From positions 1 through 33,980 of the forward strand of contig JAJRSX010000168.1 of assembly GCA_024278555.1 (NCBI GenBank): a DNA stretch of 33,980 nucleotides, in the 5' to 3' direction. Within the stretch, counting starts at the first letter, position 1, and every line of letters begins with the position of its first letter. Both the position numbers and the translations under genes were made by a program. The notes below the pieces were generated by a model. That model saw only the letters and a list, made by a program, of their open reading frames with translations, was not told where the DNA came from and did not search any database. The stretch comes from a bacterium (GTDB taxonomy: Bacteria; CG2-30-53-67; CG2-30-70-394). Shown here piece after piece: positions 24,153-33,789 of this stretch.

Positions 24153-24542
24153 CTAGATGCGGCGCCGCTTCGAGGGGCGACAACCGTTATGCGGGATGGG
24201 GGTGACATCGCGGATCAGGGTAACCTTGAGGCCGGTGGCGCCGAGGGCGCGAATCGCCGCCTCCCGTCCGACACCCGGCCCCTTCACCAGGACCTCCACC
24301 GACTGCAGGCCGTGCTCACGCGCCTTGCGCACCGCCTCACGCGCCGCCACCTGGGCGGCATACGGGGTCGATTTGCGTGAGCCGCGGAATCCCTGGCCTC
24401 CGGAAGAGGCCCAGGCGATCACGTCGCCGGACAGATCGGTGATGGTGATGATTGTGTTGTTGAAGGTAGCCCGGACATGAACAACACCCATGGGGATGTT
24501 CTTCTTCTCTTTCTTCTTCCGGCCTTTGCTGGGTCCAGCCAT
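24153..24542 (-). CDS. rpsK: Small ribosomal subunit protein uS11
   Basis: A 129-residue platform protein with the conserved [15 protein letters not shown] and [11 protein letters not shown], and the C-terminal [11 protein letters not shown]. The N-terminus is lysine-rich (GRKKKEKKN). It lies 34 bp after rpsM and 42 bp before rpsD in the alpha operon. Confidence 0.97.
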   Translation of the reverse strand: MAGPSKGRKKKEKKNIPMGVVHVRATFNNTIITITDLSGDVIAWASSGGQGFRGSRKSTPYAAQVAAREAVRKAREHGLQSVEVLVKGPGVGREAAIRALGATGLKVTLIRDVTPIPHNGCRPSKRRRI

Positions 24543-24576
24543 GGTCTACTCTCCGTCTGCGCGATGGATGGCGCGA

Positions 24577-24942
24577 TTACTTGACCTTGCGAACCGCACG
24601 GCGCGGCCCCTTGCGAGTGCGCGCGTTGGTTTTTGTCCGCTGGCCGTGGACCGGCAGGCTGCGCCGGTGGCGTAGACCACGGTAGTTGCCCAGGTCCATG
24701 AGCCGCTTGATGTCGAGTTGCACATTCTTCCGCAGCTCGCCCTCTACGGTGAGGTTGGTGTCGATGTGCTGGCGAATCTTCGCCAGATCTCCCTCCACCA
24801 GGTCCTTGACATGGATATCGGGATCGACCCCGGTCTCGGCGAGAATCCGCTTCGCGGTGGTCCGGCCGATTCCGAAAATATAGGTGAGCGCGATCTCCGT
24901 GCGCTTGTTGTCGGGCACCTCTACGCCTGCAATACGAGCCAC
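24577..24942 (-). CDS. rpsM: Small ribosomal subunit protein uS13
   Basis: A 121-residue head protein beginning [14 protein letters not shown], with the helix-two-turn-helix [14 protein letters not shown] and the basic tail [14 protein letters not shown]. The start codon is GTG with GGGAG about seven bases upstream. It contacts uL5 across the subunit bridge. Confidence 0.97.
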   Translation of the reverse strand: MARIAGVEVPDNKRTEIALTYIFGIGRTTAKRILAETGVDPDIHVKDLVEGDLAKIRQHIDTNLTVEGELRKNVQLDIKRLMDLGNYRGLRHRRSLPVHGQRTKTNARTRKGPRRAVRKVK

Positions 24943-24952
24943 GTTGTTCTCC

Positions 24953-25066
24953 CTAACCCTGACGCTGTTTGTGACGCGGGTTCTCGCAGATTACCCGCAC
25001 CACGCCTTTGCGTTTGATCACTTTGCACTTTTCACAAATCGGTTTCACCGATGACCGAACTTTCAT
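24953..25066 (-). CDS. rpmJ: Large ribosomal subunit protein bL36, zinc form
   Basis: Translated by hand because it is too short for the ORF track: 37 residues beginning [15 protein letters not shown] and ending [13 protein letters not shown], a later Cys (VICEN) and a His (RHK) give the Zn ribbon of the C+ form. It lies 16 bp after infA and 10 bp before rpsM, the usual place. Confidence 0.96.
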   Translation of the reverse strand: MKVRSSVKPICEKCKVIKRKGVVRVICENPRHKQRQG

Positions 25067-25082
25067 CTTCGCTCCTTCGCCC

Positions 25083-25301
25083 CTACCGGTAGCGGTAGGT
25101 AATCCGCCCACGGGTCAGATCATACGGGGAGAGCTCCACCCGCACCCGGTCACCGGGGAGAATCTTGATGTAGTGCATTCTCATCTTGCCCGAGATGTGG
25201 GCGAGGACCTTGTGGCCGTTCTCCAATTCCACCGCAAACATTGCGTTGGGCAGGGGCTCAATGACCTTCCCCTCGACCTGGATCGACTTCTCCTTGGCCA
25301 T
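25083..25301 (-). CDS. infA: Translation initiation factor IF-1
   Basis: A 72-residue OB-fold protein ([40 protein letters not shown]) that occupies the ribosomal A site during initiation. Its ATG lies two bases after the map stop, with no separate ribosome binding site evident, so translation is probably coupled. Confidence 0.97.
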   Translation of the reverse strand: MAKEKSIQVEGKVIEPLPNAMFAVELENGHKVLAHISGKMRMHYIKILPGDRVRVELSPYDLTRGRITYRYR

Positions 25302-25303
25302 GG

Positions 25304-26056
25304 TTACGCAGCGAGGGCGGTGAGCACCATCGGGCCTTCGTCGGTGATCGCGATCGAGTGCTCGAAGTGCGCCGAGAGAGAGTCGTCACAGGTCACCGCG
25401 GTCCAGTTGTCGTCCAGGACCCGGACCTTCTCGGTGCCGGCGTTGATCATCGGCTCCACCGCCAGGACCATTCCCACCTTGAGGCGCGGACCACGATTCG
25501 GCTTACCCCAGTTGGGGACCTGCGGCTCTTCGTGGAGCTTGCGACCGATACCGTGGCCGACGAAGTCCTTCACCACCCCGTACCCCTGGGCCTCGGCGAT
25601 CGTCTGCACGGTGTGGCCGATGTCCTGCAGCCGGTTCCCCACCCGCACCTGGTCAATCGCCTCATCGAGGCACCGCTCGGTGGTGGCAAGCAGGCTCTCC
25701 GCCGCCTCCGACAGTGTGCCGACACGCACGGTGATCGCCGCATCGGAGTAGAACCCGTCGACAATCGCGCCACAGTCGAGGGAGAGGAGGTCGCCCTCGG
25801 CCAGGGTGCGCTCCGACGGGAAACCGTGGACCACCTGCTCGTTGATGGAGATGCAGAGGGTAAAGGGAAATCCCATATACCCCTTGAAGGCAGGGATCGC
25901 ACCGGCGGCACGGATCCGCTCTTCGGCCATACGGTCGAGCTCAATGGTCGGCAGACCGACCTCTACCTGATCTTTCAGGTAGGCGAGGGTCTCGGCGACG
26001 AGTTGGCCAGCGCGGTACATGATCTCGATCTCTGCCCGGGTCTTGAGGGTAATCAC
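25304..26056 (-). CDS. map: Methionine aminopeptidase, type I
   Basis: A 250-residue metalloenzyme that removes the initiator Met. The metal ligands are visible in [15 protein letters not shown] (two Asp), GHGIGR (His), VEPMI (Glu) and HFEHSI (Glu). The GTG start at 26056 (MITLKTRAE) has GGAGGAG upstream; the 157 extra N-terminal residues in the track ORF are out-of-frame adk sequence. It sits between adk and infA. Confidence 0.96.
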   Translation of the reverse strand: MITLKTRAEIEIMYRAGQLVAETLAYLKDQVEVGLPTIELDRMAEERIRAAGAIPAFKGYMGFPFTLCISINEQVVHGFPSERTLAEGDLLSLDCGAIVDGFYSDAAITVRVGTLSEAAESLLATTERCLDEAIDQVRVGNRLQDIGHTVQTIAEAQGYGVVKDFVGHGIGRKLHEEPQVPNWGKPNRGPRLKVGMVLAVEPMINAGTEKVRVLDDNWTAVTCDDSLSAHFEHSIAITDEGPMVLTALAA

Positions 26057-26120
26057 GGCACCTTCTCCTCCCCTGGGACAGACCCCAGCGGAGCGGCGCA
26101 GGATACGCCTCCCAGGGTAC

Positions 26121-26762
26121 TTATGCCAGAGCCCCCTGGAGACGCTGATAGACCTCATCCACGGTGCCAACGCCTTCGATGGCGCGGAAGATCGGGCGGC
26201 TCTTGTAGTAGTCGAGGAGCGGCGAGGTCTGTTCATGGTAGGTGGCGAGACGATTCTTCGCGGTCGCCTCCGAGTCGTCGGCACGCTGCACCAGATCTCC
26301 GCCACACGAGTCGCACTTGCCCTCCACCTTGGGCGGGGCAAAGAGGACGTGACACCCCCACCCGCACGCCGGGCAGGTGCGCCGGCCGGTGAGACGGGCG
26401 ATGAGATCGGAATCCGGAACCGCCAGGTCGATGACCCGGTCGAGGCCGCTGCCGAGCTCTTCCAGCAGGGCGTCGAGGGCCTCCGCCTGGGCGACGGTGC
26501 GCGGGAAGCCGTCGAGGAGGTAGCCACCCTGGGCGTCGGGCTCCTGGATGCGGTCGCGGATGATACCGATCACCACCGAGTCGGGCACCAGATCGCCGGC
26601 CTCCATGTACCGCTTCGCCTCCAACCCCATGGCGGTCTCGTTCTTCACCGCCGCACGCAGAATGTCACCGGTGGAGATCTGCGGAATCGACAGCTCTTCG
26701 CAGATGCGCCGTGCCTGGGTTCCCTTGCCGGCCCCGGGGGGGCCCATAAAGACCAATCTCAT
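26121..26762 (-). CDS. adk: Adenylate kinase, zinc-LID form
   Basis: A 213-residue enzyme that interconverts AMP, ADP and ATP. The P-loop GPPGAGKGT is at residues 7-15, DGFPRT marks the AMP site, and the LID carries CPAC and CDSC, a four-cysteine zinc site. Its ATG overlaps the secY stop by four bases (ATGA). Other members of this family replace these cysteines by polar residues. Confidence 0.97.
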   Translation of the reverse strand: MRLVFMGPPGAGKGTQARRICEELSIPQISTGDILRAAVKNETAMGLEAKRYMEAGDLVPDSVVIGIIRDRIQEPDAQGGYLLDGFPRTVAQAEALDALLEELGSGLDRVIDLAVPDSDLIARLTGRRTCPACGWGCHVLFAPPKVEGKCDSCGGDLVQRADDSEATAKNRLATYHEQTSPLLDYYKSRPIFRAIEGVGTVDEVYQRLQGALA

Positions 26763-28078
26763 TTACGTTTCCTCCGAATCGCTCCCGTCTTCAGGAAGCC
26801 GTCGTAGTTATGCTGCAACATGTGGGATTCCACCTGCTGCACCGTGTCGAGTCCCACCCCCACGATGATCAGCAACGCCGTACCACCGAAGTAGAAGGGG
26901 ACATTCAAGAAGTTGATCAGGATCGTCGGCAGGACACAGACCGCGGAGAGATAGAGCGCACCGGCGAAGGTGATCCGGGTGAGGACGAAGTCGACATACT
27001 CGGCGGTGCGCGCCCCGGGACGGATCCCCGGGACGAAGCCGCCGTACTTCTTCATGTTGTCCGCCAGATCGGCCGGGTTGAAGACCACCGCGGTGTAGAA
27101 GAAGGCGAAGAAGATGATCAACGCCACGTAGATGATGTCGTAGGCCATCCGTCCCGGCTGCATCGAATCAAGAAATGCCTGCATCCACGGGTAGTTCTCG
27201 GTCTTGACCCACTGCGCGATGGTGGTGGGGAAGAGGATGATGGAGCTGGCGAAGATCGGCGGGATCACCCCGGAGGTGTTGATCTTCAACGGGATGTGGG
27301 TCGACTGGCCGCCGTAGGTCCGCGGCCCGACGCTCCGCTTGGCGTACTGCACGGGGATCCGCCGGTAGGAGGTCTCCAGATAGATCACCAGACCCATCAC
27401 CACCACCATCAAGACCCCGATCGCTACCGCCGTGAAGGGGGTCATCGAGCCCGACTGGAGGAGCCTGCCCATGTTCAGGGTGGCGGGGATCAGGCGGCAG
27501 ACGATGCCCGCGAAGATGATCAGGGAGATGCCGTTGCCGACGCCGTGCTCGGTGATCTGCTCACCGAGCCACATGATGAACGAGGTGCCGGCCACCAGGG
27601 TGAGGCAGACGAGCAGCCGGAAGGGCCAACCCGGGTGGGGGACCACCAGGGCACCGGTGGGGCTGGTCATCGACTCGAGACCGAAGGCGATCCCCATCCC
27701 CTGGATAGTGGAGAGGAGGACCGTGCCGTAGCGGGTATACTGGGTGATCTTGTGCTGGCCCGCCGCCCCCTGCTTCTTCAACGCCTCGAGCTGCGGCACC
27801 ACCGCCTGCATGAGCTGCAGGATGATGGAGGCGGAGATGTACGGCATGATCCCCAGGGCAAAGACGGTCATCCGCCGGAGCGCGCCGCCGGAGAACATGT
27901 CGAAGAAGCCGAGGATGGAGCCCTGCTGGGCTTCGAAGAAGCCGGCCAGGGCGTGGGCATCGATCCCCGGGGTGGGGACGTGGCCGCCGAGGCGGTAGAC
28001 CGCCAGCATGAAGAGGGTGAAGAGGATCCGCTTCCGTAGCTCGGGAATGCGGAACAGGTTGGCGAGCTGCTCAAACAC
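26759..28078 (-). CDS. secY: Protein translocase subunit SecY
   Basis: A 439-residue inner-membrane channel protein with about ten hydrophobic helices. The N-terminus ([17 protein letters not shown]) and GHVPTPGID are typical, as are the plug region ([10 protein letters not shown]) and [20 protein letters not shown]. The start codon is GTG at 28078, immediately after the rplO TAG, with AGAGG inside rplO serving as the likely ribosome binding site. Confidence 0.97.
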   Translation of the reverse strand: MFEQLANLFRIPELRKRILFTLFMLAVYRLGGHVPTPGIDAHALAGFFEAQQGSILGFFDMFSGGALRRMTVFALGIMPYISASIILQLMQAVVPQLEALKKQGAAGQHKITQYTRYGTVLLSTIQGMGIAFGLESMTSPTGALVVPHPGWPFRLLVCLTLVAGTSFIMWLGEQITEHGVGNGISLIIFAGIVCRLIPATLNMGRLLQSGSMTPFTAVAIGVLMVVVMGLVIYLETSYRRIPVQYAKRSVGPRTYGGQSTHIPLKINTSGVIPPIFASSIILFPTTIAQWVKTENYPWMQAFLDSMQPGRMAYDIIYVALIIFFAFFYTAVVFNPADLADNMKKYGGFVPGIRPGARTAEYVDFVLTRITFAGALYLSAVCVLPTILINFLNVPFYFGGTALLIIVGVGLDTVQQVESHMLQHNYDGFLKTGAIRRKRK

Positions 28079-28519
28079 CTAGAGCACCTCTGCCTGGCCA
28101 CCAGCGGCGCGGATCTTCTCCGCGGCGCGGCCGGAAAAGCCGTGCGCCCGCACGGTCACCGCGCGATCGATGTCGCCCTCGGCGAGGACCTTCACCCGCT
28201 GCTTGGTCCCCTTGATCAGGCGCAGCCGGGTCAGGGTCTCAGGGTCGAACTCGCTCACCTCGGGAAAGCGGGCGAGGTCGCGCAGGTTGACCACCTGGTA
28301 TTCGACCCGGAACGGATTCTTGAAGCCACGCTTCGGCAGACGCCGGTAGAGGGGCATCTGACCGCCCTCGAAATGGCCCCCCTTGCCGCCGCCGGAGCGG
28401 GCCTTCTGCCCCTTGTGGCCCTTGCCGCTGGTCTTGCCTACCCCGGATGCCTCACCGCGCCCGAGCCGCTTGCGGCGGTGGCGCGCCCCTTCGGGGGCGC
28501 ATACGTCATGCAATTTCAT
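28079..28519 (-). CDS. rplO: Large ribosomal subunit protein uL15
   Basis: A 146-residue protein with the glycine-rich basic N-terminus (RKRLGRGEASGVGKTSGKGH, FEGGQMPLYRRLPKRGF). The start at 28519 (MKLHDV) has GGAG seven bases upstream and is preferred to the track start four codons earlier. It directly abuts secY. Confidence 0.97.
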   Translation of the reverse strand: MKLHDVCAPEGARHRRKRLGRGEASGVGKTSGKGHKGQKARSGGGKGGHFEGGQMPLYRRLPKRGFKNPFRVEYQVVNLRDLARFPEVSEFDPETLTRLRLIKGTKQRVKVLAEGDIDRAVTVRAHGFSGRAAEKIRAAGGQAEVL

Positions 28520-28551
28520 GGTCTGCTCCAATTCAACCAGACGGCGCGAGG

Positions 28552-28731
28552 CTACGCCTCTTCCACCTTCACCAGGTGGGAAATCTTACGGCACATGCCG
28601 CGGATCTCGGGGGTGTCGAGGCGCTCCACGGAGTGGCGGATACGACGCAGACCGAGCCCCCTCAGGGTCTGACGCTGCTTCGGCGGCCGGCCGATGGCGG
28701 AACGCATTTGGGTGATGATGAGTTTGGCCAT
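28552..28731 (-). CDS. rpmD: Large ribosomal subunit protein uL30
   Basis: Translated by hand because it is below the ORF-track cutoff: 59 residues beginning [16 protein letters not shown] and ending SHLVKVEEA, with the conserved [14 protein letters not shown] overlaps the rpsE stop codon and lies six bases before the ATG. It lies between rpsE and rplO as usual. Confidence 0.96.
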   Translation of the reverse strand: MAKLIITQMRSAIGRPPKQRQTLRGLGLRRIRHSVERLDTPEIRGMCRKISHLVKVEEA

Positions 28732-28740
28732 CGTATTCTC

Positions 28741-29262
28741 CTACGCCTGTACGCCCTGGCCACGGACCTCTTCCACACTGCGGCCACGAAGCTCGGCGAT
28801 GCGCTCGGCGGAGCGCAGCGACCGCAGCCCCTGAACGGTTGCCCGGGCGACATTGTACGGATTGTTGGAGCCGATCGACTTGGTGAGGACGTCGTGCACC
28901 CCGGCCGCCTCAAGGATGGCGCGCACCGGGCCGCCGGCGATCACCCCGGTACCGGGACCGGCGGGCCGCAGAAAGACGCGACCGGCGCCGTGGCGCCCGA
29001 GGATCGCGTGCGGCAGGGTGGTTGCCTCCATCGGGACGTTGAAGAGGTTGCGCTTCGCCTCCTCCATCGCCTTACGGATCGACTCGGGCACCTCCCGTGC
29101 CTTCCCCTTGCCGACACCGACCCGGCCGTGACCGTCGCCCACCACCACCAGGGCTGCAAAGCTGAACCGGCGGCCACCCTTCACCACCTTGGAGCAGCGG
29201 TTGATCGAAATCACTGTCTCGGTGAGGTCGCCCTCTTTTGTCTCATTTGTCGGTCTAGCCAC
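28741..29262 (-). CDS. rpsE: Small ribosomal subunit protein uS5
   Basis: A 173-residue protein of the decoding region with the conserved [20 protein letters not shown] and [12 protein letters not shown]. Two GTG codons could start it; the second (29262, MARPTN) is chosen because AAGGAG would overlap the first. It is followed nine bases later by rpmD. Confidence 0.96.
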   Translation of the reverse strand: MARPTNETKEGDLTETVISINRCSKVVKGGRRFSFAALVVVGDGHGRVGVGKGKAREVPESIRKAMEEAKRNLFNVPMEATTLPHAILGRHGAGRVFLRPAGPGTGVIAGGPVRAILEAAGVHDVLTKSIGSNNPYNVARATVQGLRSLRSAERIAELRGRSVEEVRGQGVQA

Positions 29263-29316
29263 CGTCACTCCTTGCGTTGCCGGAAGACCGGCTCAAGTAA
29301 ATCGTCTCGTCGTCAC

Positions 29317-29670
29317 TCAGAACTGCAGACCGGCCTCCCGTGCCCCCGCCGCCAGGGAGGCGACCCGACCCTGATACCGATAGCCGGCACGATCGAAGAC
29401 CACCTGGGTGATCCCCTTGTCGAGGGCCCGGCGCGCCACCAACGCACCCACGGCGGAGGCCGCCTCCCGCTTGGAGGACGCCTCGCCGCTCCCCGCCTCG
29501 GCATCGAGGGTGGAGGCGGCAGCCATGGTCCGACCGGCGATGTCGTCGATCACCTGGGCGTAGATATGACGATTGCTGCGAAACACCGCCAACCGCGGCC
29601 GCTCGGCGGTACCGCTGACCTTCTTGCGTACGCGCACCGCGCGGCGCGCTCGTCCTGTTAACCGGCTCAT
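29317..29670 (-). CDS. rplR: Large ribosomal subunit protein uL18
   Basis: A 117-residue 5S rRNA-binding protein: basic N-terminus ([14 protein letters not shown]), [20 protein letters not shown] and the C-terminal [12 protein letters not shown]. The ATG at 29670 lies 14 bp after rplF; the gap to rpsE is 54 bp. Confidence 0.97.
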   Translation of the reverse strand: MSRLTGRARRAVRVRKKVSGTAERPRLAVFRSNRHIYAQVIDDIAGRTMAAASTLDAEAGSGEASSKREAASAVGALVARRALDKGITQVVFDRAGYRYQGRVASLAAGAREAGLQF

Positions 29671-29684
29671 GTCGTTTTCCTCGG

Positions 29685-30224
29685 TTACTTCTTGGCGCTC
29701 TTGCCGGCCTTACGCCGCACATGCTCGTCGGCGTAACGAACCCCCTTACCCTTGTAGGGCTCCGGAGGACGCAAGGCACGAATATCCGCGGCCACCTGGC
29801 CGAGGAGCTGCTTGTTGGTGCTGCTGAGGATGAGCTTCTGGTTACCCTCTACCTCCGCGTCCACCCCGTCGGGGAGCGGGAAGAGCACCGGATGGGAGAA
29901 GCCCAGGGCGAGGTCGACATTCCGCCCCTTGACCGCGGCACGGTAACCGACGCCGACGAGCTGAAGCTCCCGCCGGAAGCCCTCGTGAACCCCCTGGACC
30001 AGGTTCGCCACCAGCGACCGGCTCAGACCATGGACCGCACCGGCCTGCTTGCCGGTACTCGTGGGGCTGACCAAGAGGGTCTCCCCCTCCTGGGTAACCT
30101 CGACGCCGGCGGGCAAATCGAGTGATGCCTCGCCCTTGGGGCCTTTGGCCGCCACCGTCCCGGAAGAAATAGTGGCGGTCACCCCCGCGGGGAGCGTAAC
30201 CGGTTGACGACCAATCCTCGACAT
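29685..30224 (-). CDS. rplF: Large ribosomal subunit protein uL6
   Basis: A 179-residue two-domain protein beginning [12 protein letters not shown], with the signature [14 protein letters not shown] near the C-terminus. It binds 23S rRNA by the sarcin-ricin region. It is 36 bp after rpsH. Confidence 0.97.
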   Translation of the reverse strand: MSRIGRQPVTLPAGVTATISSGTVAAKGPKGEASLDLPAGVEVTQEGETLLVSPTSTGKQAGAVHGLSRSLVANLVQGVHEGFRRELQLVGVGYRAAVKGRNVDLALGFSHPVLFPLPDGVDAEVEGNQKLILSSTNKQLLGQVAADIRALRPPEPYKGKGVRYADEHVRRKAGKSAKK

Positions 30225-30260
30225 CGATTCTCTACCTTCAATAAATGCGGTGGGTGCGTC

Positions 30261-30665
30261 CTACCAGACGCTACAAAGGACCTCACCACCCAGATGGGCG
30301 CGACGCGCCTGGTGGTCGGTCATCAGGCCCTTGGGGGTGGAGACGATCGCCACCCCCAGACCATTCAAGACGTTGGGTAAATCCGCGGCGCCGGCATAGA
30401 CCCGACGACCGGGGCGACTGACCCGCTTGAGGCCGTGGATCACGCTCTCTCCACTCCCCTCCTCCGGCGGCTTGATCTGAACCTCGATCGTCTTCTTGAT
30501 GCCCTCACCCCGTACCTCAAAGGAGGTCACGTATCCCTCCCTGGCGAGGATCGTGACGATCCCCTCCTTCAGGCGGGAGTACGGAATCCCCACAACGGGA
30601 AGCTGCGCATGCACCCCGTTACGGATGCGAGTCAGAAGATCGGCGATGGGATCGGTCATGGACAT
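30261..30665 (-). CDS. rpsH: Small ribosomal subunit protein uS8
   Basis: A 134-residue protein (DPIADLLTRIRNG, STPKGLMTDHQARRAHLGGE). Two ATGs lie two codons apart. The first (30665) is chosen because GAGG is ten bases upstream; the second would give the more usual MTDP start. The first 46 residues of the track ORF are not part of the gene. In E. coli uS8 represses the spc operon through an mRNA site near rplE. Confidence 0.96.
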   Translation of the reverse strand: MSMTDPIADLLTRIRNGVHAQLPVVGIPYSRLKEGIVTILAREGYVTSFEVRGEGIKKTIEVQIKPPEEGSGESVIHGLKRVSRPGRRVYAGAADLPNVLNGLGVAIVSTPKGLMTDHQARRAHLGGEVLCSVW

Positions 30666-30696
30666 GGAATCAGTTACCTCAAAGGCGATGAGCGCC

Positions 30697-30882
30697 CTAC
30701 CAACTCGACTTGGTGACGCCCTGAAGCTCACCGTTGAGAGCAAGATCGCGGAAGCAGATACGGCACAACCGGAAATAGCGTAGATAACCACGCGGCCGGC
30801 CACAACGGGGACACCGATTGTGCTCCCTTACCTTGTATTTCGCCGGCCGAGCCGCCCGGATTCGTAGTGCCTTACGTGCCAC
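30697..30882 (-). CDS. rpsN: Small ribosomal subunit protein uS14, zinc (short) form
   Basis: A 61-residue protein with CPRC and CRIC forming the zinc knuckle, and the usual C-terminal ending GVTKSSW. The start codon is GTG with AAGGAG six bases upstream. The short four-cysteine form contrasts with the 101-residue zinc-free form of E. coli. Confidence 0.97.
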   Translation of the reverse strand: MARKALRIRAARPAKYKVREHNRCPRCGRPRGYLRYFRLCRICFRDLALNGELQGVTKSSW

Positions 30883-30899
30883 GTCGTGCTCCTTTTCCG

Positions 30900-31442
30900 T
30901 TAACGCTTCCGAAACGGCATACCCATGTGACGCAACAGCGCCCGCGCCTCCTCGTCGGTCTTGGCCGACGAGACGATGCAGATGTCCATGCCGTGGACAT
31001 TTTTGACTTTGTCGTAATGGATTTCCGGAAACATGATCTGCTCCTTCAATCCGAGGGTATAGTTACCGCGGCCATCGAACGCCTTCGCCGACACCCCGCG
31101 GAAATCACGGATACGCGGCAAGGAGGCATTCACCAGGCGGTCGAAAAACTCGTACATACGCCGACCCCGGAGGGTCACGCTGCAGCCGATGGGCATACCG
31201 GCCCGAAGGTGAAAGTTGGCGATCGACTTGCGTGCCCGGGTCACGATCGGCTTTTGACCGGTAATCATCTCCAACTCGGCCACCGCCTCTTCGAGGAGCT
31301 CCGGCGTCTTCGACGCCTCCCCCATGCCGACGTTGACGACGATCTTCTCCAGCCGCGGAACCTGCATCGGGTTCGTATAGCTGAACTCCTCCCGCAGCAG
31401 CGGGGCGATCTCTTGGGCATACCGTTTTTGAAGACGCGCCAT
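30900..31442 (-). CDS. rplE: Large ribosomal subunit protein uL5
   Basis: A 180-residue 5S rRNA-binding protein with [33 protein letters not shown] and the C-terminal [15 protein letters not shown]. It lies four bases after rplX and 17 bp before rpsN. Confidence 0.97.
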   Translation of the reverse strand: MARLQKRYAQEIAPLLREEFSYTNPMQVPRLEKIVVNVGMGEASKTPELLEEAVAELEMITGQKPIVTRARKSIANFHLRAGMPIGCSVTLRGRRMYEFFDRLVNASLPRIRDFRGVSAKAFDGRGNYTLGLKEQIMFPEIHYDKVKNVHGMDICIVSSAKTDEEARALLRHMGMPFRKR

Positions 31443-31446
31443 CGCC

Positions 31447-31767
31447 TTACACCTTATCCAGAGGTTCGCCGCACTTAAGGCAGAGACGAGCCCGCTTGTC
31501 CCCGATCACGCCGCGCCGGATGCGGCCCGCATGGCCACACTCGCTGCAGATGGGAACCACGTTCGAAAGATGGAGAGCGGCCTCACGCTCGATGATGCCG
31601 CCTTCCGGCCGATCCTGGCTCGGCCGCAGGTGGCGCTTCACCAGATTCACCCGCTCGACGATCACCCGGCCACGGGCCGGATCGACCCGCAAAACGCGGC
31701 CGTCGGCGCCCTTGTCCTTGCCGGCGATCACGCGAACCTGATCACCCTTCTTTACTCGTGCCAGCAC
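31447..31767 (-). CDS. rplX: Large ribosomal subunit protein uL24 with zinc ribbon
   Basis: A 106-residue protein with the KOW motif ([20 protein letters not shown]). The C-terminal end carries CSECG and CLKCG, a probable zinc ribbon that E. coli uL24 lacks. The start codon is GTG (31767) with AGGAG about six bases upstream. Confidence 0.96.
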   Translation of the reverse strand: MLARVKKGDQVRVIAGKDKGADGRVLRVDPARGRVIVERVNLVKRHLRPSQDRPEGGIIEREAALHLSNVVPICSECGHAGRIRRGVIGDKRARLCLKCGEPLDKV

Positions 31768-31784
31768 AATTCTCTCCTGACCGC

Positions 31785-32153
31785 TTAGAGGACTTCGGGG
31801 GCCAGGGAGACAATGCGCATGAACCGCTTCCAGCGCAGCTCCCGGGCCACCGGCCCAAAGATACGAGTACCCAGGGGCTCTTTCTGCTTGTTAATCAGCA
31901 CCGCGGCGTTGTCGTCGAAACGGATCACCGACCCATCGTCCCGCTGCACCGCATGCTTCGTGCGCACCACCACCGCGTCCACCACCGTCCCCTTCTTGGC
32001 ATTGCCGCCGGGGGAGGCATTCTTGATCGCCACTTTGATGATGTCTCCGACGCCCGCATAGCGGCCGTTGGAGCCCTTGAGGACGCGAATACACATCACC
32101 CTCTTGGCGCCGGAGTTATCGGCGACGGTGAGCATGGTCTGTGGCTGAATCAT
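31785..32153 (-). CDS. rplN: Large ribosomal subunit protein uL14
   Basis: A 122-residue protein beginning [19 protein letters not shown], with [13 protein letters not shown] near the end. It sits at the subunit interface. It is the first gene of the classical spc operon, here 20 bp after rpsQ with no sign of a separate promoter. Confidence 0.97.
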   Translation of the reverse strand: MIQPQTMLTVADNSGAKRVMCIRVLKGSNGRYAGVGDIIKVAIKNASPGGNAKKGTVVDAVVVRTKHAVQRDDGSVIRFDDNAAVLINKQKEPLGTRIFGPVARELRWKRFMRIVSLAPEVL

Positions 32154-32173
32154 CTGAAGGTTCCCTCTATCCT

Positions 32174-32431
32174 CTAGACCGCGCGATCAAGAACCTGCGC
32201 GACACGAAACTTCTTATCTTTGCTCAGCGGCCGACACTCAATGATCTTCACCCGGTCACCCACCCGACAATCGTTCCGCTCGTCATGAGCCTTGTACCGC
32301 TTGGAGAGGCGAATGGTCTTTCGATAGAGCGGGTGGACCGTGGAGCGCTGCACGCTGACCACGATGGTCTTGTCCATCTTGTCGCTCACCACCTGACCGA
32401 TGAGCGTTCGCTTGTGAGCCTTGGTCCCCAT
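32174..32431 (-). CDS. rpsQ: Small ribosomal subunit protein uS17
   Basis: An 85-residue OB-fold protein ([43 protein letters not shown] pattern). It lies four bases after rpmC, so the two are translated in close sequence. Confidence 0.97.
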   Translation of the reverse strand: MGTKAHKRTLIGQVVSDKMDKTIVVSVQRSTVHPLYRKTIRLSKRYKAHDERNDCRVGDRVKIIECRPLSKDKKFRVAQVLDRAV

Positions 32432-32435
32432 GGAG

Positions 32436-32645
32436 CTACCCCTTCGCCGGGACCGAACCGCCCCGCATCTCGTTGAATACCGTCTTCATCCGCGCGACAT
32501 CGCTGCGCAGATGGCGAATCGCCATGGGATTCCCCAGGCGCCCGCTGACGACCTGAAAGCGGAGGTCCAGAAGCTCGCGCTTGGCCTCCTCAATACGCTT
32601 CGCCAGATCCTCGATGGAGAGGCTACGCAATTCCGCGGCGGTCAT
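32436..32645 (-). CDS. rpmC: Large ribosomal subunit protein uL29
   Basis: A 69-residue helical protein ([29 protein letters not shown]) at the exit tunnel, a docking point for trigger factor, which is encoded elsewhere in this window. Its ATG overlaps the rplP stop by four bases. Confidence 0.96.
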   Translation of the reverse strand: MTAAELRSLSIEDLAKRIEEAKRELLDLRFQVVSGRLGNPMAIRHLRSDVARMKTVFNEMRGGSVPAKG

Positions 32646-33067
32646 GGCAGCACCTCCATCTCCTTGGCGATAAAGCGGGTCTTGATCGGCAGCTTGTGAG
32701 TGGCGAGACGGAACGCCTCGCGGGCGGTCGCCTCGTCGATCCCCTGGAGCTCATACAGCACCCGCCCAGGGTGGACCACCGCCACCCAGTACTCCGGCGA
32801 CCCCTTGCCCTTGCCCATGCGCGTCTCCGCGGGCTTCTGGGTGATCGGTTTGTCCGGAAAGATCCGAATCCACATCTTGCCGCCGCGCTTGATGTGGCGG
32901 GTGATGGCAATACGGGCGGCCTCGATCTGGCGGGAGGTGATCCAGCCGTTCTCCATCGCCTGGAGACCGTAGCTCCCGAAGCTCACTTCACCACCCGACT
33001 GGGTGCAGCTTCGCAGATTGACCCGCTTCTGCACCTTACGGTGTTGAACTTTTTTCGGTGACAGCAT
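32642..33067 (-). CDS. rplP: Large ribosomal subunit protein uL16
   Basis: A 141-residue protein with [26 protein letters not shown] and [16 protein letters not shown]. It lies near the peptidyl-transferase centre. It is 15 bp after rpsC. Confidence 0.97.
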   Translation of the reverse strand: MLSPKKVQHRKVQKRVNLRSCTQSGGEVSFGSYGLQAMENGWITSRQIEAARIAITRHIKRGGKMWIRIFPDKPITQKPAETRMGKGKGSPEYWVAVVHPGRVLYELQGIDEATAREAFRLATHKLPIKTRFIAKEMEVLP

Positions 33068-33082
33068 GATTAATCCTCGGGG

Positions 33083-33742
33083 TTACGCCCGCGCCGGCGT
33101 CTCCGCCTCCTCAGTGGTGAGAACCTCGCCCTTGAAGAGCCATACCTTGACGCCGATCACGCCGTACGTCGTGTTCGCCCGAGCATAGCCATAGTCGATA
33201 TCCGCACGAATCGTCTGCAACGGCACCCTGCCCTCGCGGTACCACTCGCGACGCCCCATCTCCGAGCCGCCGAGGCGACCGGCGATGTTGATCTTCACCC
33301 CCTTGGCGCCGAACCGCATGGTGTTACTCACCGTCTTCTTCAGCGCCCGACGGAAGGCGACCCGCCGTTCGAGCTGCTGTGCGACGTTCTCGGCGACAAG
33401 CTGCGCGTCGAGCTCGGGCCGCTTGATCTCACGGATGTTGATGTAGATCTCCTTGCCGGTGAGCTTCGCCAGCTCCCTCTTCAGCGCCTCGATGTCGGCA
33501 CCCTTCTTGCCGATGATGATCCCCGGCCGTGAGGTGTAGACGTGTACCCGGATGCGCTTGGCGGCGCGCTCGATCTCCACCCGGGAAATCCCCGTGTGAT
33601 AGAACTTCTCCTTGATATGTTTCCGGATCTTGAGGTCTTCGTGGAGCAGGTTGGCGTACTCCGCCTTCGGGGCGTACCAGCGAGACTGCCAGTCCCGAAT
33701 GACCTTCAAGCGAAAACCGACTGGATGGATCTTCTGTCCCAC
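33083..33742 (-). CDS. rpsC: Small ribosomal subunit protein uS3
   Basis: A 219-residue protein at the mRNA entry, beginning [12 protein letters not shown], with the KH-domain motif [17 protein letters not shown] and the C-terminal [16 protein letters not shown]. The start codon is GTG with AAGGAG six bases upstream. It is 47 bp after rplV. Confidence 0.97.
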   Translation of the reverse strand: MGQKIHPVGFRLKVIRDWQSRWYAPKAEYANLLHEDLKIRKHIKEKFYHTGISRVEIERAAKRIRVHVYTSRPGIIIGKKGADIEALKRELAKLTGKEIYINIREIKRPELDAQLVAENVAQQLERRVAFRRALKKTVSNTMRFGAKGVKINIAGRLGGSEMGRREWYREGRVPLQTIRADIDYGYARANTTYGVIGVKVWLFKGEVLTTEEAETPARA

Positions 33743-33789
33743 TGAGCTCTCCTTGGCGCGCGGTGTCGCGGTGCGACGGCTGCCTTCTT

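Noticed and set aside
22749-24380. 543-residue plus-strand ORF
   Set aside because: It is antisense to rpoA, rpsD and rpsK.
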